Part shown: piece by piece, positions 45,855 to 55,424 of the stretch | Position numbering within the stretch: the first letter of the stretch is position 1 | How the letters are laid out: the number at the start of each line of letters is the position of its first letter | Assembly: GCA_963696645.1 (NCBI GenBank) | Contig: CAVOKY010000009.1 | Location: forward strand, 310,001 to 374,000 | DNA: 64,000 nucleotides | Direction of reading: 5' to 3' | Source of the DNA: JAMXLO01 sp963696645 | GTDB lineage: Bacteria; Pseudomonadota; Alphaproteobacteria; Acetobacterales; Acetobacteraceae | Notes under the pieces: generated by a model | The model's database searches: none | What the model saw: only the letters and a program-made list of their open reading frames with translations | Told to the model about the DNA's origin: nothing | Made by a program: the position numbers and the translations under genes

Positions 45855-47086
45855 TCAGGTAACGCTACGTCGCCGTTCAAATCGCGGATCGCGCCACGCG
45901 TCAGTGCGCATCAGTTCGCGCAACGCCGTGACTGCGTCCCACACATCGACGAACCGCACATAAAGCGGCGCAAGTCCGAATCGCAGCACGTCCGGCGCGC
46001 GAAAGTCGCCGATCACGCCACGCTCGATCAGCGCCTGCATGATCGCATAGCCATGAAGATGCGCGAACGACACCTGGCTGCCGCGGTGCTCGGGCTCCCG
46101 TGGCGTCAGCAGCGTGAAACCACTTTCCCGCTCCGTCAGTGAGATGAACAATTCGGCAAGCCGCAGCGACTTCTCACGGATCGCCGACATCGACGCCTGA
46201 AGCAGCATTTCGACCCCGACCTCGAGCGCGGCCAGGGAAAGGATCGGCGGTGTTCCCACCACTCCGCGTGCAATTCCGTCTGCTGGGCGGTACAGACTTT
46301 CGAATGCAAATGGGTCCGCATGGCCGAGCCACCCGGTCAGCGGCATTCGCAGATCATCCTGCAAGCGCTTTGCAACATACAGAAACGCCGGCGCACCTGG
46401 CCCGCCATTCAGGTATTTGTAGCCGCACCCGACCGCCAGATCGACATCATCCTCGTCGATCCGCAGCGGCACAGCGCCCGCCGAGTGCGACAGATCCCAG
46501 AGCACCAGCGCACCCGCCGTCGTGGGTCGCTCGAGTCAGTGTTGCCATGTCGTGCATTGCACCGCTGCGGTAGTTCACATGTGTCAGCATCAGCACGGCG
46601 ACATCCTGATCCAACGCTTCGTGCAATTGCGCTGCGGGTACCGGGCGAAGCTCGTGCCCGCGTTGCAGCAGCGCCGCGAGGCCCTGCGCCACATACAGAT
46701 CAGTAGGGAAATTGCCTTCCTCGGTCAGAATTACTTTCCTGCCCGGCCGTCGGTCCAACGCCGCCGGCCAACAGCTTGAACAGGTTCACCGAGGTAGAGT
46801 CCGCCACGAGCGTCGTGCCAGAAGCGGCGCCGATGAGCTGGCCGATCTTCTCGCCCACACGGAACTGCAGATCGATCCAGCCATGATCCGTCCAGCTTCG
46901 AATCAGCGACTGGCCCCACTCCTGCTCCACAACCTGAGCGACACGTGCTGCGGTATCTTTCGGCAAAGCACCGAGAGAGTTGCCATCGAGATAGATCACG
47001 CCATGAGGCAGGACGAAGCGATCGTGGAACGCCGCAAGTTCGTCCGCTCGGTCCAATGCCGCAGCGTCGTCTCGTGTCATCACCAT
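45855..47086 (-). pseudogene. kynU: Kynureninase with two frameshifts
   Basis: PLP enzyme that cleaves kynurenine to anthranilate and alanine. Starting near 47086, family segments appear in order: FVLPHGVIYLDGNSLGALP, then FRVGEKIGQLIGA; a break near 46766; RPGRKVILTEEGNFPTDLY, LTHVNYRSGAMHDM; a break near 46518; LWDLSHSAGAVPL and the PLP-Lys segment GCGYKYLNGGPGAP; end at 45855. Deleting one base at each break gives about 409 residues, the normal length. It follows an SDR gene by 43 bases in the same direction. As written it cannot make an active enzyme. Confidence 0.88.
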
Positions 47087-47129
47087 GTCGATGTTCTGCC
47101 GTCGTGCGGGGATGACGAATGCAGATAGA

Positions 47130-47912
47130 TCAGTCGTCCTTCTGCAGCACCACACCCGCCGTCGTTCCGCCATCCACCACCAGCGTCTGGCCAGTCACGA
47201 AACTGCCGGCGGGCGATGCGAGAAACACCGCCGCGCCGGCTATTTCGTCCGGCTCGCCGATCCGCTGCAACGGATTGTCGCGCGTCGTCTTGCGGTAGCG
47301 GATCGGATCCTCCCACAGTGCGCGTGCGAAGTCGGTGCGCACCAAGCCAGGTGCGATGCAGTTCGCGCGCACGTTCTTCGGGCCCCACTCCACCGCAACA
47401 TTACGCGCAAGCTGCATGTCGGCAGCCTTGGAGATTCCATACAGGCCCAGACTGGCGGAACCGCGCAGTCCGCCGATCGAGGAAATGATGATGAACGATC
47501 CGCCCCCGCGTTCGGCCATTTGCGGACACACCATATTGGCGAGCCAGAAATTGCTGCGCACGTTGGCGCCCATGACACGCTCGTAGACCTCGTCGGACGC
47601 GCCGGCCGCCGGGCCGAGGTAGGGATTGACTGCGGCGTTGCTCACCATGATGTCGATGCCGCCCCACAGCGCGGTGGTTTCATCGACCAGCTTCTGCAGT
47701 TCCTCCTTGCGCGCGATGTGACACGGGATCACTGCGGCCTCACCGCCCTTGGCACGGATACCGGCGGCCACCGTCTCGCAGACATCGGCCTTGCGCGACG
47801 ACACCACAACCTTCGCACCGTGCTCGGCCATGCGTTCGGCGATGGCGCGGCCGATTCCCTTGCTGGAGCCGGTGATGACAGCGACCTTGCCGGTAAGATC
47901 GAACAGCGACAT
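47130..47912 (-). CDS. SDR family oxidoreductase
   Basis: 260 residues, intact. Cofactor motif TGSSKGIGRAIA (14-25), SNAAVNPY, catalytic Ser in IIISSIGG and YGISK, and the C-terminal FVTGQTLVVDGG typical of FabG-like SDRs. It is the first gene before kynU on the minus strand, and divergent from the acyl-CoA synthetase gene by 69 bases. Confidence 0.9.
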   Translation of the reverse strand: MSLFDLTGKVAVITGSSKGIGRAIAERMAEHGAKVVVSSRKADVCETVAAGIRAKGGEAAVIPCHIARKEELQKLVDETTALWGGIDIMVSNAAVNPYLGPAAGASDEVYERVMGANVRSNFWLANMVCPQMAERGGGSFIIISSIGGLRGSASLGLYGISKAADMQLARNVAVEWGPKNVRANCIAPGLVRTDFARALWEDPIRYRKTTRDNPLQRIGEPDEIAGAAVFLASPAGSFVTGQTLVVDGGTTAGVVLQKDD

Positions 47913-47981
47913 CGGGGCGTCCTTTGCTGGAATGCTACCGATCAGTATGCTGGGTGTTTGGAAACGTCAATCGAGCCCGGC

Positions 47982-50123
47982 ATGCAAACGAAACGAACCA
48001 CGGTCTACCACCACACCGACCTGACGCGGCTGCTGCACCCGGCCAGTGTCGCGGTGATCGGCGCATCGACCCGCGCGGGTTCGTTCGGCGAGCGCGTGCT
48101 GCACAACCTCCAGCATTACAACGGCCGCTACTACCCGGTGAACGCGCGCTACGAGCGGATCGGCGAGCATCGCTGCTATCCCAATGTCGCCGATCTGCCT
48201 GAGGTGCCGGATTGCGCGGTAATCACCGCGCCGCGCGAGGCGGTAGAGGAGATCGTGCTTGATTGCGCGCGGGTCGGCATCGGCGGGGTGATCATCTTCG
48301 CCTCCGGCTATGCCGAGACCGGCAAACAGGACCGGATCGACCAGCAGCATCGCCTGGCGGCGATCGCGCGCGAGACCGGCATGCGCATCGTCGGGCCGAA
48401 CTGCATCGGCGTGGTGAATGCACCGCTCGACATGCGGGTGACGTTCATGGACATCACGCCGATCCCACCGCCGAACCGGCAGTCGATCGGCATGGTCAGC
48501 CAGTCGGGCGCTCTGGGGATGGCGCTGGCGCAAGCAGTGGTGCGCGGCGTGTCGTTCAGTCACGTGATGACGTCGGGCAATTCCTGTGACGTCGATATGG
48601 CGGACTATATTTCCTACCTCGCGGACGATCCATCCTGCGCGGCGATCGCCTGCGTGTTCGAAGGCATGGCGGAGCCGGAGCGCATGCTGATCGCGGCGGA
48701 ACGCGCGTGGCAGCGCGACAAGCCGCTGATCGTGTTCAAGATGGCGAACGGCGAACAGGGCGCGGCGGCGGCGATGTCGCATACCGGCTCGCTGGCCGGC
48801 TCGCAGGCGGCATATCGCGCGGTGTTCCAGCGCGCCGGTGCGATCCTGGTGGAGGACTACGAGGCGCTGTGCGAGACGGCGGCGTTCTTCGCCAAGGCGC
48901 CGCCGCCAAAGGCGAAGGGCGTGGCGGTGGTCGCGGCGTCGGGTGGAGCGGCAATCATGGCGGCGGACCGCGCGGAACAGTTCGGCGTCCCGCTGCCTCA
49001 GCCGAACGATGCAGTTCGGGAGATTCTGCTGGCGCATATTCCGGAATTCGGTTCGGCACGCAATCCGTGTGACGTGACGGCGCAGATCCTGGCCAATCCC
49101 GAATCGCTGGGCGCCTGCGCCGATGCGCTGCTCGGCGATGCGGGCTACGGCGCGCTGGTGGTGCCGCAGACCTACGGTTATGCACCGTCGGCCAAACGCA
49201 TTCCGGTTTACGATTCATTGGCAGCGAAGCACGGAAAGGTTGTCTGTATCGCCTGGCAGACCGAATGGCTCGAAGGGCCAGGTGTAAAGGAGGCGGAGGA
49301 GGCGGAGCATGTCGCGCTGTTCCGCTCGATGCCGCACTGCTTTGCTGCGCTGGCAGCGTGGCATTGGCGAGCCGACAAACGCGCGGCGGGGACCCCGGCG
49401 ATCGCGGCAACGCCGGCAGAAACGTTGGCGGAGGCGCGCAAAATGATCGCAGCGGCCGACGGCCGGACACTGACCGAGCGCGAAGCAAAGCAGGTGCTGG
49501 CGCTGTACGGCGTCCCGGTGGCCGGCGAGCGGCTGGCGCAGAGCGTGGACGAGGCGGTCGATGCCGCTGGCGCTCTTGGCTATCCGGTGGTGCTGAAGGT
49601 CGAATCACCGGACCTGCCGCACAAGACCGAGGCCGGTGTGGTGCGGCTGGACCTGCGCAATGCCGACGACGTGCGCGACGCTTATCGGACGATCATGGCG
49701 AAGGCCGAGGCGGTGGCGCCGCGACCGCACATCAACGGCGTGCTGGTACAGCGGATGATGCCGCAGGGCATCGAGATGGTGGTCGGCGCGCGTATCGATC
49801 CGCTGTTCGGCCCGCTGGTGGTGGTCGGGCTGGGCGGCATTCTGGTCGAGCTGTTGCAGGACACCGCACTGGCACCAGCGCCGGTGACGCATGATCAGGC
49901 ACTGGCGCTATTGGCGCAACTCAAGGGCGCGCGGCTGCTGGATGGCTTCCGCGGCATGGCGGCAGTGGACCGCGACAACCTGGCAGAGGTGATCTGCCAG
50001 GTTGCCGCGTTCGCCGCCGATCATCGCGATTCGATCACGGAGCTCGACGTGAATCCGCTGATCTGTGCCGGTGACCGCATTACCGCGGTCGACGCGCTGA
50101 TCGTGCCGGCCCGACCGGCGTAG
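47982..50123 (+). CDS. Acetate--CoA ligase family (NDP-forming) acyl-CoA synthetase
   Basis: 713 residues, second copy of this enzyme type in the window. CoA-binding domain LLHPASVAVIGASTRAGSFG, the segment GMVSQSGALGMALAQA, the phospho-His segment MSHTGSLAGSQAAYRAVF and ATP-grasp VVLKVESPDLPHKTEAG. Start at ATG 47982 fits the family N-terminus; upstream codons in the same frame run antisense to other genes. Its end overlaps the convergent CBS gene by 44 bases. It is only family-level similar to the copy at 2.7-4.9 kb. Confidence 0.91.
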   Translation: MQTKRTTVYHHTDLTRLLHPASVAVIGASTRAGSFGERVLHNLQHYNGRYYPVNARYERIGEHRCYPNVADLPEVPDCAVITAPREAVEEIVLDCARVGIGGVIIFASGYAETGKQDRIDQQHRLAAIARETGMRIVGPNCIGVVNAPLDMRVTFMDITPIPPPNRQSIGMVSQSGALGMALAQAVVRGVSFSHVMTSGNSCDVDMADYISYLADDPSCAAIACVFEGMAEPERMLIAAERAWQRDKPLIVFKMANGEQGAAAAMSHTGSLAGSQAAYRAVFQRAGAILVEDYEALCETAAFFAKAPPPKAKGVAVVAASGGAAIMAADRAEQFGVPLPQPNDAVREILLAHIPEFGSARNPCDVTAQILANPESLGACADALLGDAGYGALVVPQTYGYAPSAKRIPVYDSLAAKHGKVVCIAWQTEWLEGPGVKEAEEAEHVALFRSMPHCFAALAAWHWRADKRAAGTPAIAATPAETLAEARKMIAAADGRTLTEREAKQVLALYGVPVAGERLAQSVDEAVDAAGALGYPVVLKVESPDLPHKTEAGVVRLDLRNADDVRDAYRTIMAKAEAVAPRPHINGVLVQRMMPQGIEMVVGARIDPLFGPLVVVGLGGILVELLQDTALAPAPVTHDQALALLAQLKGARLLDGFRGMAAVDRDNLAEVICQVAAFAADHRDSITELDVNPLICAGDRITAVDALIVPARPA

Positions 50124-50586
50124 ATCGACGCGTCAATTCGCCGGCCTGATCGGTACTCGATTGTCTCAACGAAGCATTTTGGAAGGCGAGTTTGGAAACG
50201 CCGGGTAAGAGATCCTGCGGCCCTCGCAGAGCGAGATCGGACAGCGACACAATGCCGACCACCTTGTTCGAGCTGTTGCGAACCGGAAGATGATGGATGC
50301 GCCGCAACTCCATGGTGCGAAGTGCGTCCTCGACGCTGTCGTCCTCGTGGCAGTAGGTGATGCCATTGGTCATGATCAATTGCACCGTGGTCGTGGTCGG
50401 GTTCATGCCCTCGGCGGTCGCCCGGGTGGTTATATCCTTTTCGGTCAGGATGCCGGTAAAACCACTGCCGTCACTAACCGGCAGGCAGCCGATGTTACGA
50501 TCGCGCATCCTGCGTGCGGCATCGGCCAGGGTGGTGGTGGATGTCGTCGATTCGACGGTTTTGGTCATCAGTTCGCTGATCAGCAT
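50080..50586 (-). CDS. Tandem CBS-domain protein
   Basis: 168 residues with two CBS motifs: MTKTVESTTSTTTLADAARRMRDRNIGCLPV...FTGILTEKDI and MTNGITYCHEDDSVEDALRTMELRRIHHLPVRN...VVGIVSLSDLA, each quoted in part. Such pairs bind adenine nucleotides and sense energy state. AGGAG precedes the ATG. The last 30 residues (after about 138) are basic, unlike a CBS domain, and overlap the convergent synthetase gene, so the original stop may have been lost. Confidence 0.85.
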   Translation of the reverse strand: MLISELMTKTVESTTSTTTLADAARRMRDRNIGCLPVSDGSGFTGILTEKDITTRATAEGMNPTTTTVQLIMTNGITYCHEDDSVEDALRTMELRRIHHLPVRNSSNKVVGIVSLSDLALRGPQDLLPGVSKLAFQNASLRQSSTDQAGELTRRSTPVGPARSARRPR

Positions 50587-50769
50587 GGCGGACTCCTATT
50601 GCAAGTTGACCGGACCGGCGGAACCGATGCGCCGGTGGTGCTTGCATCCGCTCTGATGTCCGCTTTCAAGGGGCAAGACGCGTTTTTTCTATCCCGCTCC
50701 GTCGCGCGAGTTTTCCCGATAGCGATGTAGCTGTGCAAGGCAGGAGACGGGACCGCTGGACGTCGGTTG

Positions 50770-50980
50770 ACCTGCTCTGATGCGCGGGTTGGATACCGCA
50801 TTTCCGGTTTCCGTCCGGGGCTGGTCCCTGTCTTACAACGGGCATCGGCTCGTAGCCGGCCGCCAAGCGGAGCTCGGGAGTTCCCCACCGTGGTCCCGCC
50901 CCCAGCCTTGCACAACGGGTCTTCGTTCTTTGCTGGCGTTAATCTCTTTGCATAACGTGCAGCGCTCAGGAGCGGCGGTG
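50770..50980 (-). ncRNA. Possible IS110-type bridge RNA region
   Basis: About 210 bases directly downstream of the IS110 transposase contain no gene but look structured: a short stem CGGCT-ACG-AGCCG, a direct repeat of CCCGTTGT about 60-70 bases apart, and several G-rich/C-rich complementary pieces. IS110-family elements carry a non-coding bridge RNA next to the transposase, which guides target and donor choice. Position and structure are suggestive only. The rest of the gene-free stretch, 50587-50769, shows nothing recognisable apart from the CBS gene's upstream region. Confidence 0.3.
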
Positions 50981-52111
50981 TTACGCCGCCTGTAGCGTGA
51001 TCGGTGCAGGTTCGACCTCGCGCGCGATGGCCCAGAGGAAGGCCGCAATTTCCCGCGCAATCGCAGTGATTACCACAGTGTTGCGCTTCCCCTTCGCGGT
51101 CAGTCGTCGATAACGGGCGCACAACCGGCTCTGCGCCTTCCAGGCAATCTCGCGCACTCGTTGCGGCAGCAACTGCTGCCGTCGCTGGTGTGTGGTTCCC
51201 ACGCCGGCAGAATGTCGATAGGTCCACGCCGCTTCGACCAGTGCCTTCCGTGCGCTGCTGTTGCCCGTCTTGGTGATCCCGCCCTGCCGCCTTGTGTCGC
51301 CCGTGGAGCGTTCGGATGGTACCAGGCCGAGGAACGCCATCAGCTGACGAGGATGCTCGAAGCGGCGGAGGTCCCCGGCTTCGGCAACGACTGCCGTCGC
51401 AGTTAGAAAGCCGACGCCACGCATGGCCTGGAACGCCGCAACCACAGGTGCCATCGTCCAGGCAGGCACAATTTCCACCAGCGCAGCATCCAACCTGTCG
51501 ATCCGTTCAACGGCCGCTCGCATCGCGTTCAGCATCTCCTGAAACGCGAACCGTTGGGCGGCATGAACGAAACTCTGTCCGTCCAGCCAGCGCAGATGTC
51601 GTCCTCGCCAAGTCGTGCCTCCTTCGTAGACACGGCCATGCCGCAGCAGGAACGAGCTGATGTGCTGGCGCTTGCGACGGTAATCCTCGATCGCCATTGC
51701 CCGGGTGCGCACCAGATCGCGAACCGCCTCATGCGTCTCGTCAGGTACCCAGACCGCCGTCAGCTCTGCTGCGCGCAGCAACCGGGCCAGAGACAGCGCG
51801 TCGCGTCGGTTGGTCTTCACCCGCTCGCCAGGTCGACGCGGAATCAGCGATGGCGCAACCACCGTGCAGCTATGTCCCATTGCAACGATCTGTCGATACA
51901 GCCCATAGCCCGTAGGTCCCGCTTCGTAGCAAAAATGTAACGTCTCGTAGCGGTCAGCGAGCTTGCGAACCAGTTTGGCAACGGCATCCGGTGTATTGGC
52001 AAACTCACCGAGATATCGAATTTCTCCTTGCCGACCGGCCTCGGCGATCGCAACTGCGTTCTTCGCCTTGGCGGTATCGATCCCGACAAATACTTCCCCA
52101 CATCTCCTCAT
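50981..52111 (-). CDS. IS110 family transposase
   Basis: 376 residues from the chosen ATG, intact. The RuvC-like DEDD domain shows FVGIDTAK, the Glu in FCYEAGPTGYGLYRQ and KTNRRDALSLARLLRA. The C-terminal domain has GVGFLTATAVVAEAGD, FLGLVPSERSTG and the Ser-containing GNSSARKALVEAAW. The in-frame ATG 27 codons upstream gives an atypical tail. Ends of the element are not defined by inverted repeats, as is usual for this family. The insertion lies between the CBS gene and a glycosyltransferase. Confidence 0.93.
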   Translation of the reverse strand: MRRCGEVFVGIDTAKAKNAVAIAEAGRQGEIRYLGEFANTPDAVAKLVRKLADRYETLHFCYEAGPTGYGLYRQIVAMGHSCTVVAPSLIPRRPGERVKTNRRDALSLARLLRAAELTAVWVPDETHEAVRDLVRTRAMAIEDYRRKRQHISSFLLRHGRVYEGGTTWRGRHLRWLDGQSFVHAAQRFAFQEMLNAMRAAVERIDRLDAALVEIVPAWTMAPVVAAFQAMRGVGFLTATAVVAEAGDLRRFEHPRQLMAFLGLVPSERSTGDTRRQGGITKTGNSSARKALVEAAWTYRHSAGVGTTHQRRQQLLPQRVREIAWKAQSRLCARYRRLTAKGKRNTVVITAIAREIAAFLWAIAREVEPAPITLQAA

Positions 52112-52272
52112 GGCTCGTCCCCTGTGCGTTGAGGATCGGCCCGGACCATCCGGGCAACCCTCGCCTATTTCCGCACATGCGGGGCGAGCCACCTCAAGCG
52201 CTCAGCGGACATGCGGTCTTAGCTGGAAAGCGTGAACCGACTCTTAATTTGGCAATCGTGCGTCGGGATCGA

Positions 52273-53352
52273 TCAGCCCCGTGACCACGCCGAATGCGTG
52301 CGCATAACGCTGCGCTCCGGTTCCAGCGTGCCGCGATCGGCGAGGATGCCGGCCAAAGCGGACTGCACGGTAACCCGCTCCATGCCATCGATCGGACCGC
52401 CGGATGGCGAGACGATCGGCACAATCTGGCGGCTGTGGTGGAACGGCGGCGTGGTGCCGAACAGGGCGTATGTCCGAGTGCCTACCGCGGCCGCCATGTT
52501 CATGACCCCGGTATTGTTGCCAATATAGAACGCTGCCGTCGCAAGCAGGGCGGCGGTCTCCGTCAGCGGCCACCCGAGTGCGGGCAACAAGCGGGAGGCA
52601 CTGGCACCGAGCCTGCCCGCTATGTCGTGCAGCAGGTCCGCGTCCTCCTCGCCCCCAAGCAACGTAACACAAGGCCATTGGGCGTCGAGCAGCGCCCGCA
52701 CCAAGGCCGCAAACCGCGCCGGTCCCCATTGGCGCGATGGTTCGGAGCTGCCAATTCCAACCGCCACGAACGAGTGCGGGACACTGCTCAGTCGGTCGGC
52801 AACCGCGTCCCGCGCCTTGGGCAACACCGGCAGTCGAGGTTCGGTCTCTGGCATGTCGATCCCGGCCGCTTGCAGGAACTGCGTCGCGCGCTGGAATTGA
52901 TGGTGATCCAGCAGCGAACGTGCAAAGACGGGCGGGACGTTGAGGAAGCGGCGTTGCAGGCCAATGCCGTATCCCTGCCGCCAGGGGATGGCAGCCGCCA
53001 TTGTGGCAAATGCCAGCCAGGAGCTGTGGTGGAGCAAGACCGCAGCGTCGAAATGGCGTCGGCGCAGCGTGCGGATCATCTTGTGCAATCCTGGCAGTCC
53101 GTCGTGGTCACCGCGCCGGCCGAGCGGGTTGCGATCAAGCCAGATGATCTCGCGGACTGTCTCTTCCGCCGCGAACAATTCGTCTGCGTGCGAGCGCGGT
53201 TTGGCGAGCAGTGTGACGGGGGCGCCCGCATGACGCGCCAGCGCGCGGATATGCGGCAGGTGCCAGACCATGTCGCCAATGCCAGGCAACGGCTGCACTA
53301 CCAGCAGGGAACCACGCGCGGCTGGTCCGCCGCCGGTCATGACCTGGGGCAT
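52273..53352 (-). CDS. Glycosyltransferase family 9 (heptosyltransferase-like)
   Basis: 359 residues. GT-B fold of the ADP-heptose:LPS heptosyltransferase family: LVVQPLPGIGDMVWHLPHIRAL at the N-terminus, VAVGIGSSEPSRQWGPARFAALV in the middle, and IGNNTGVMNMAAAVGTRTYALFG near the nucleotide site. It probably adds a sugar to LPS or a glycan. The last residues (ERSVMRTHSAWSRG) look atypical, while another frame continues as YAHAFGVVTGLIDPDARLPN up to 52244, so a frame change near the end is possible. The start is chosen at MPQVMTGG; upstream codons are not family-like. Confidence 0.83.
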   Translation of the reverse strand: MPQVMTGGGPAARGSLLVVQPLPGIGDMVWHLPHIRALARHAGAPVTLLAKPRSHADELFAAEETVREIIWLDRNPLGRRGDHDGLPGLHKMIRTLRRRHFDAAVLLHHSSWLAFATMAAAIPWRQGYGIGLQRRFLNVPPVFARSLLDHHQFQRATQFLQAAGIDMPETEPRLPVLPKARDAVADRLSSVPHSFVAVGIGSSEPSRQWGPARFAALVRALLDAQWPCVTLLGGEEDADLLHDIAGRLGASASRLLPALGWPLTETAALLATAAFYIGNNTGVMNMAAAVGTRTYALFGTTPPFHHSRQIVPIVSPSGGPIDGMERVTVQSALAGILADRGTLEPERSVMRTHSAWSRG

Positions 53353-53499
53353 CTTCGATCTTCGTTCATCCACAGCTTCATTTATGCGTTGTCCCGGTTC
53401 GAGCCGGCAATACAAGTGGCGGTCGACTTTGCAGTCCCATGTTGGAGCGTTACAGGCCTGTCCGGACGCGTTCAATGGTCATTGCGGTGACGGTTCGGA

Positions 53500-54309
53500 T
53501 CAATCGGCGAGTTCTTCAGCCGGCCCCGCTGCTGCGTGGCGATGCTTGGCCAGCAGTTCGGGCCGATATTCGAAGTGCATCGTGTCAAAGTGCGCCCACC
53601 TACCGCCCCAGATGAAGCCGTGCCGTTCGAAGACGTCCACCACCGCCGCCGGAATACGGTTCACGTATGTTGGGATACCTTCAGCAGACCGGTGCCACAG
53701 CCAGTAATCGGAGAAAGCCGTGTTGATATCAATCGCAGCGCCCCACCCGTGCATACTCGTTTGGCCGGTGTCGGCGACCGACCGACACGTATAAGTACCG
53801 CCCACCGGATAAAGGTATCGCTTGTCCTCTGCCGGCAACGCATCCAGCTCATGCGACACCGTGTCCAGCGCACGATCGACGCCGTTGATCGACGTGATGC
53901 GCACGACATGTCCCCACGTCTGCGGCAGCCAGACGACCGGCACCAGCGCCGGCGCGACCTGGCCCGCCCGGCAATCGCCATACATCTTGTCGAAGAATGC
54001 CCGGTTGCGAACCCGGCCGGGATCCTGTTGCGGGGGCGGCAGCAACGGCGCGCCCGCGGGATACGGCAGGCGCAACTGGTCGAGGATGGAGCCGTTGCGC
54101 AACTGCTCCTCCATGCTCTTGTCCTGCCGTCCATCGTCCACCGGCATGCGCGTGCCGTCACGCCAGATCAGATTCGTGCCATCGAAGCCAGCCAGGAAGT
54201 CCGGATAGGCGCGCACCAGGTCCTCGACCGTCGCAGCGACGCCGGGAACCGACGCGCCAAGCAGCAGCACCAGCGCAACACCCCAGCGACGCCATCGCCC
54301 ACCACTCAC
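53500..54309 (-). CDS. M15 family D-alanyl-D-alanine carboxypeptidase-like protein
   Basis: 269 residues from a GTG that overlaps the serine hydrolase stop (GTGA). Signal peptide with core WGVALVLLLGASVPGVAA. The zinc peptidase signature is SMHGWGAAIDIN (His and Asp ligands) and WAHFDTMHFEYRPE (catalytic Glu/His). It would trim peptidoglycan peptides in the periplasm. The overlap couples it to the upstream serine hydrolase gene. Confidence 0.86.
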   Translation of the reverse strand: MSGGRWRRWGVALVLLLGASVPGVAATVEDLVRAYPDFLAGFDGTNLIWRDGTRMPVDDGRQDKSMEEQLRNGSILDQLRLPYPAGAPLLPPPQQDPGRVRNRAFFDKMYGDCRAGQVAPALVPVVWLPQTWGHVVRITSINGVDRALDTVSHELDALPAEDKRYLYPVGGTYTCRSVADTGQTSMHGWGAAIDINTAFSDYWLWHRSAEGIPTYVNRIPAAVVDVFERHGFIWGGRWAHFDTMHFEYRPELLAKHRHAAAGPAEELAD

Positions 54310-55314
54310 GCTGCCGCCCCGACAATCAGATCGCCCACGCGGCGACGCAGTGCGTCGATGCCGGCGTCGCGATGACGCGTCGGATGCACGCGATTGGTCA
54401 GCAGCGCCCATGACACGCCTCGCTGAAAATCGATCCATGCGCCGGTACCGGTGAAACCCGTGTGGCCGATCGTCGCGTCGGAACAGGCGTTGCCGCCGGA
54501 CCACCCGGCGTGACGCGCTTCCCAGCCGAGGCACCGCGTCGCCGATTGCCGCACACGCAGTTCGTCCACCCACGGATCGGCGCCCTGAAGCAGGCGTTGC
54601 GCAGCATCGAGCACCCCATCGACGGTGCCAAACAGCCCGGCATGGCCGGCCGCACCACCCAGCGCGAACGCATTTTCGTCATGCACCTCGCCGCGCATCA
54701 CGCGGCCGCGCCAGGTGCAGCGTTCCGTCGCGGCGGTGTCGGCCGGCTCCGGATGCCACGAGAATCCCGGCGGCAGTGGCAGATAGCCAAGCGAACAGCC
54801 GGCCACGCGCTCGATCGCAATGCCCAGCAGCATGAAATTGATATCGGAATAGACCGGCGGCCCATGCCGCCAGACCCGCTGCAGAATGAAGGCGCGCAAC
54901 GTCGCCGGATCCTGCCCGTAGGTATACAGCGGCTCGACCGCCGGCAGATGCGTTTGATGGCTGAGGCATTGGCGAAACGTCAAATACCGCTCGGCCGCAG
55001 CCGGATCGGTACTGCCGCAGGTCCGGCATCGCCACGGTCAGCCTGTCATCGAGCGCGATGCGTCCCTCCGCCACGAAGCGCAGGATGGCGGGTGTCGTGA
55101 ACAGGACCTTGGTGAGCGAGGCGAGGTCGAACCAGATGGAACGGTGTATCACTGCGGGTTCCGGTTCGCATTGCGCAAGCCCGAACGCCGCCGCGGCCCG
55201 GTCACCCGTCGTCGTGACCACGCCCAGCACGGCGCCAGGGATGCCCGCTGCGATCGCCTGCGAGACCGGACCTGTGGCGGCGGCAAGGATTTCGGCTGCG
55301 GTCACACTGGACAC
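54306..55314 (-). pseudogene. Beta-lactamase-fold serine hydrolase, frameshifted
   Basis: Serine hydrolase of the class C/esterase B fold. SLTK (catalytic Ser and Lys, about 66-69) and the YSDINF (Tyr) motif are present. The frame breaks near 55008; removing one base joins AMPDLRQY to DPAAAERYLTFRQCLSHQTHLPA. Repaired length is about 335 residues. It is probably translated from a GTG at 55314. Without repair, the Ser-Lys half and the Tyr half are separate. It precedes the M15 peptidase gene with a four-base overlap, so they may share a cell-wall role. Confidence 0.8.
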
Positions 55315-55424
55315 TCTGCCTGGCAAGACAACGGTGTTGTCGCTTATACAGGCCCGAGCGGACGGAACCTACCGGCCGTTTCAAGACCGGGTCTAGTCGC
55401 TTGCATATACCGTCTCGTCACCCT

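Noticed and set aside
47085..47981. Upstream extension of the second acyl-CoA synthetase frame
   Set aside because: The first 299 codons run antisense to the SDR gene; the family N-terminus begins at 47982.
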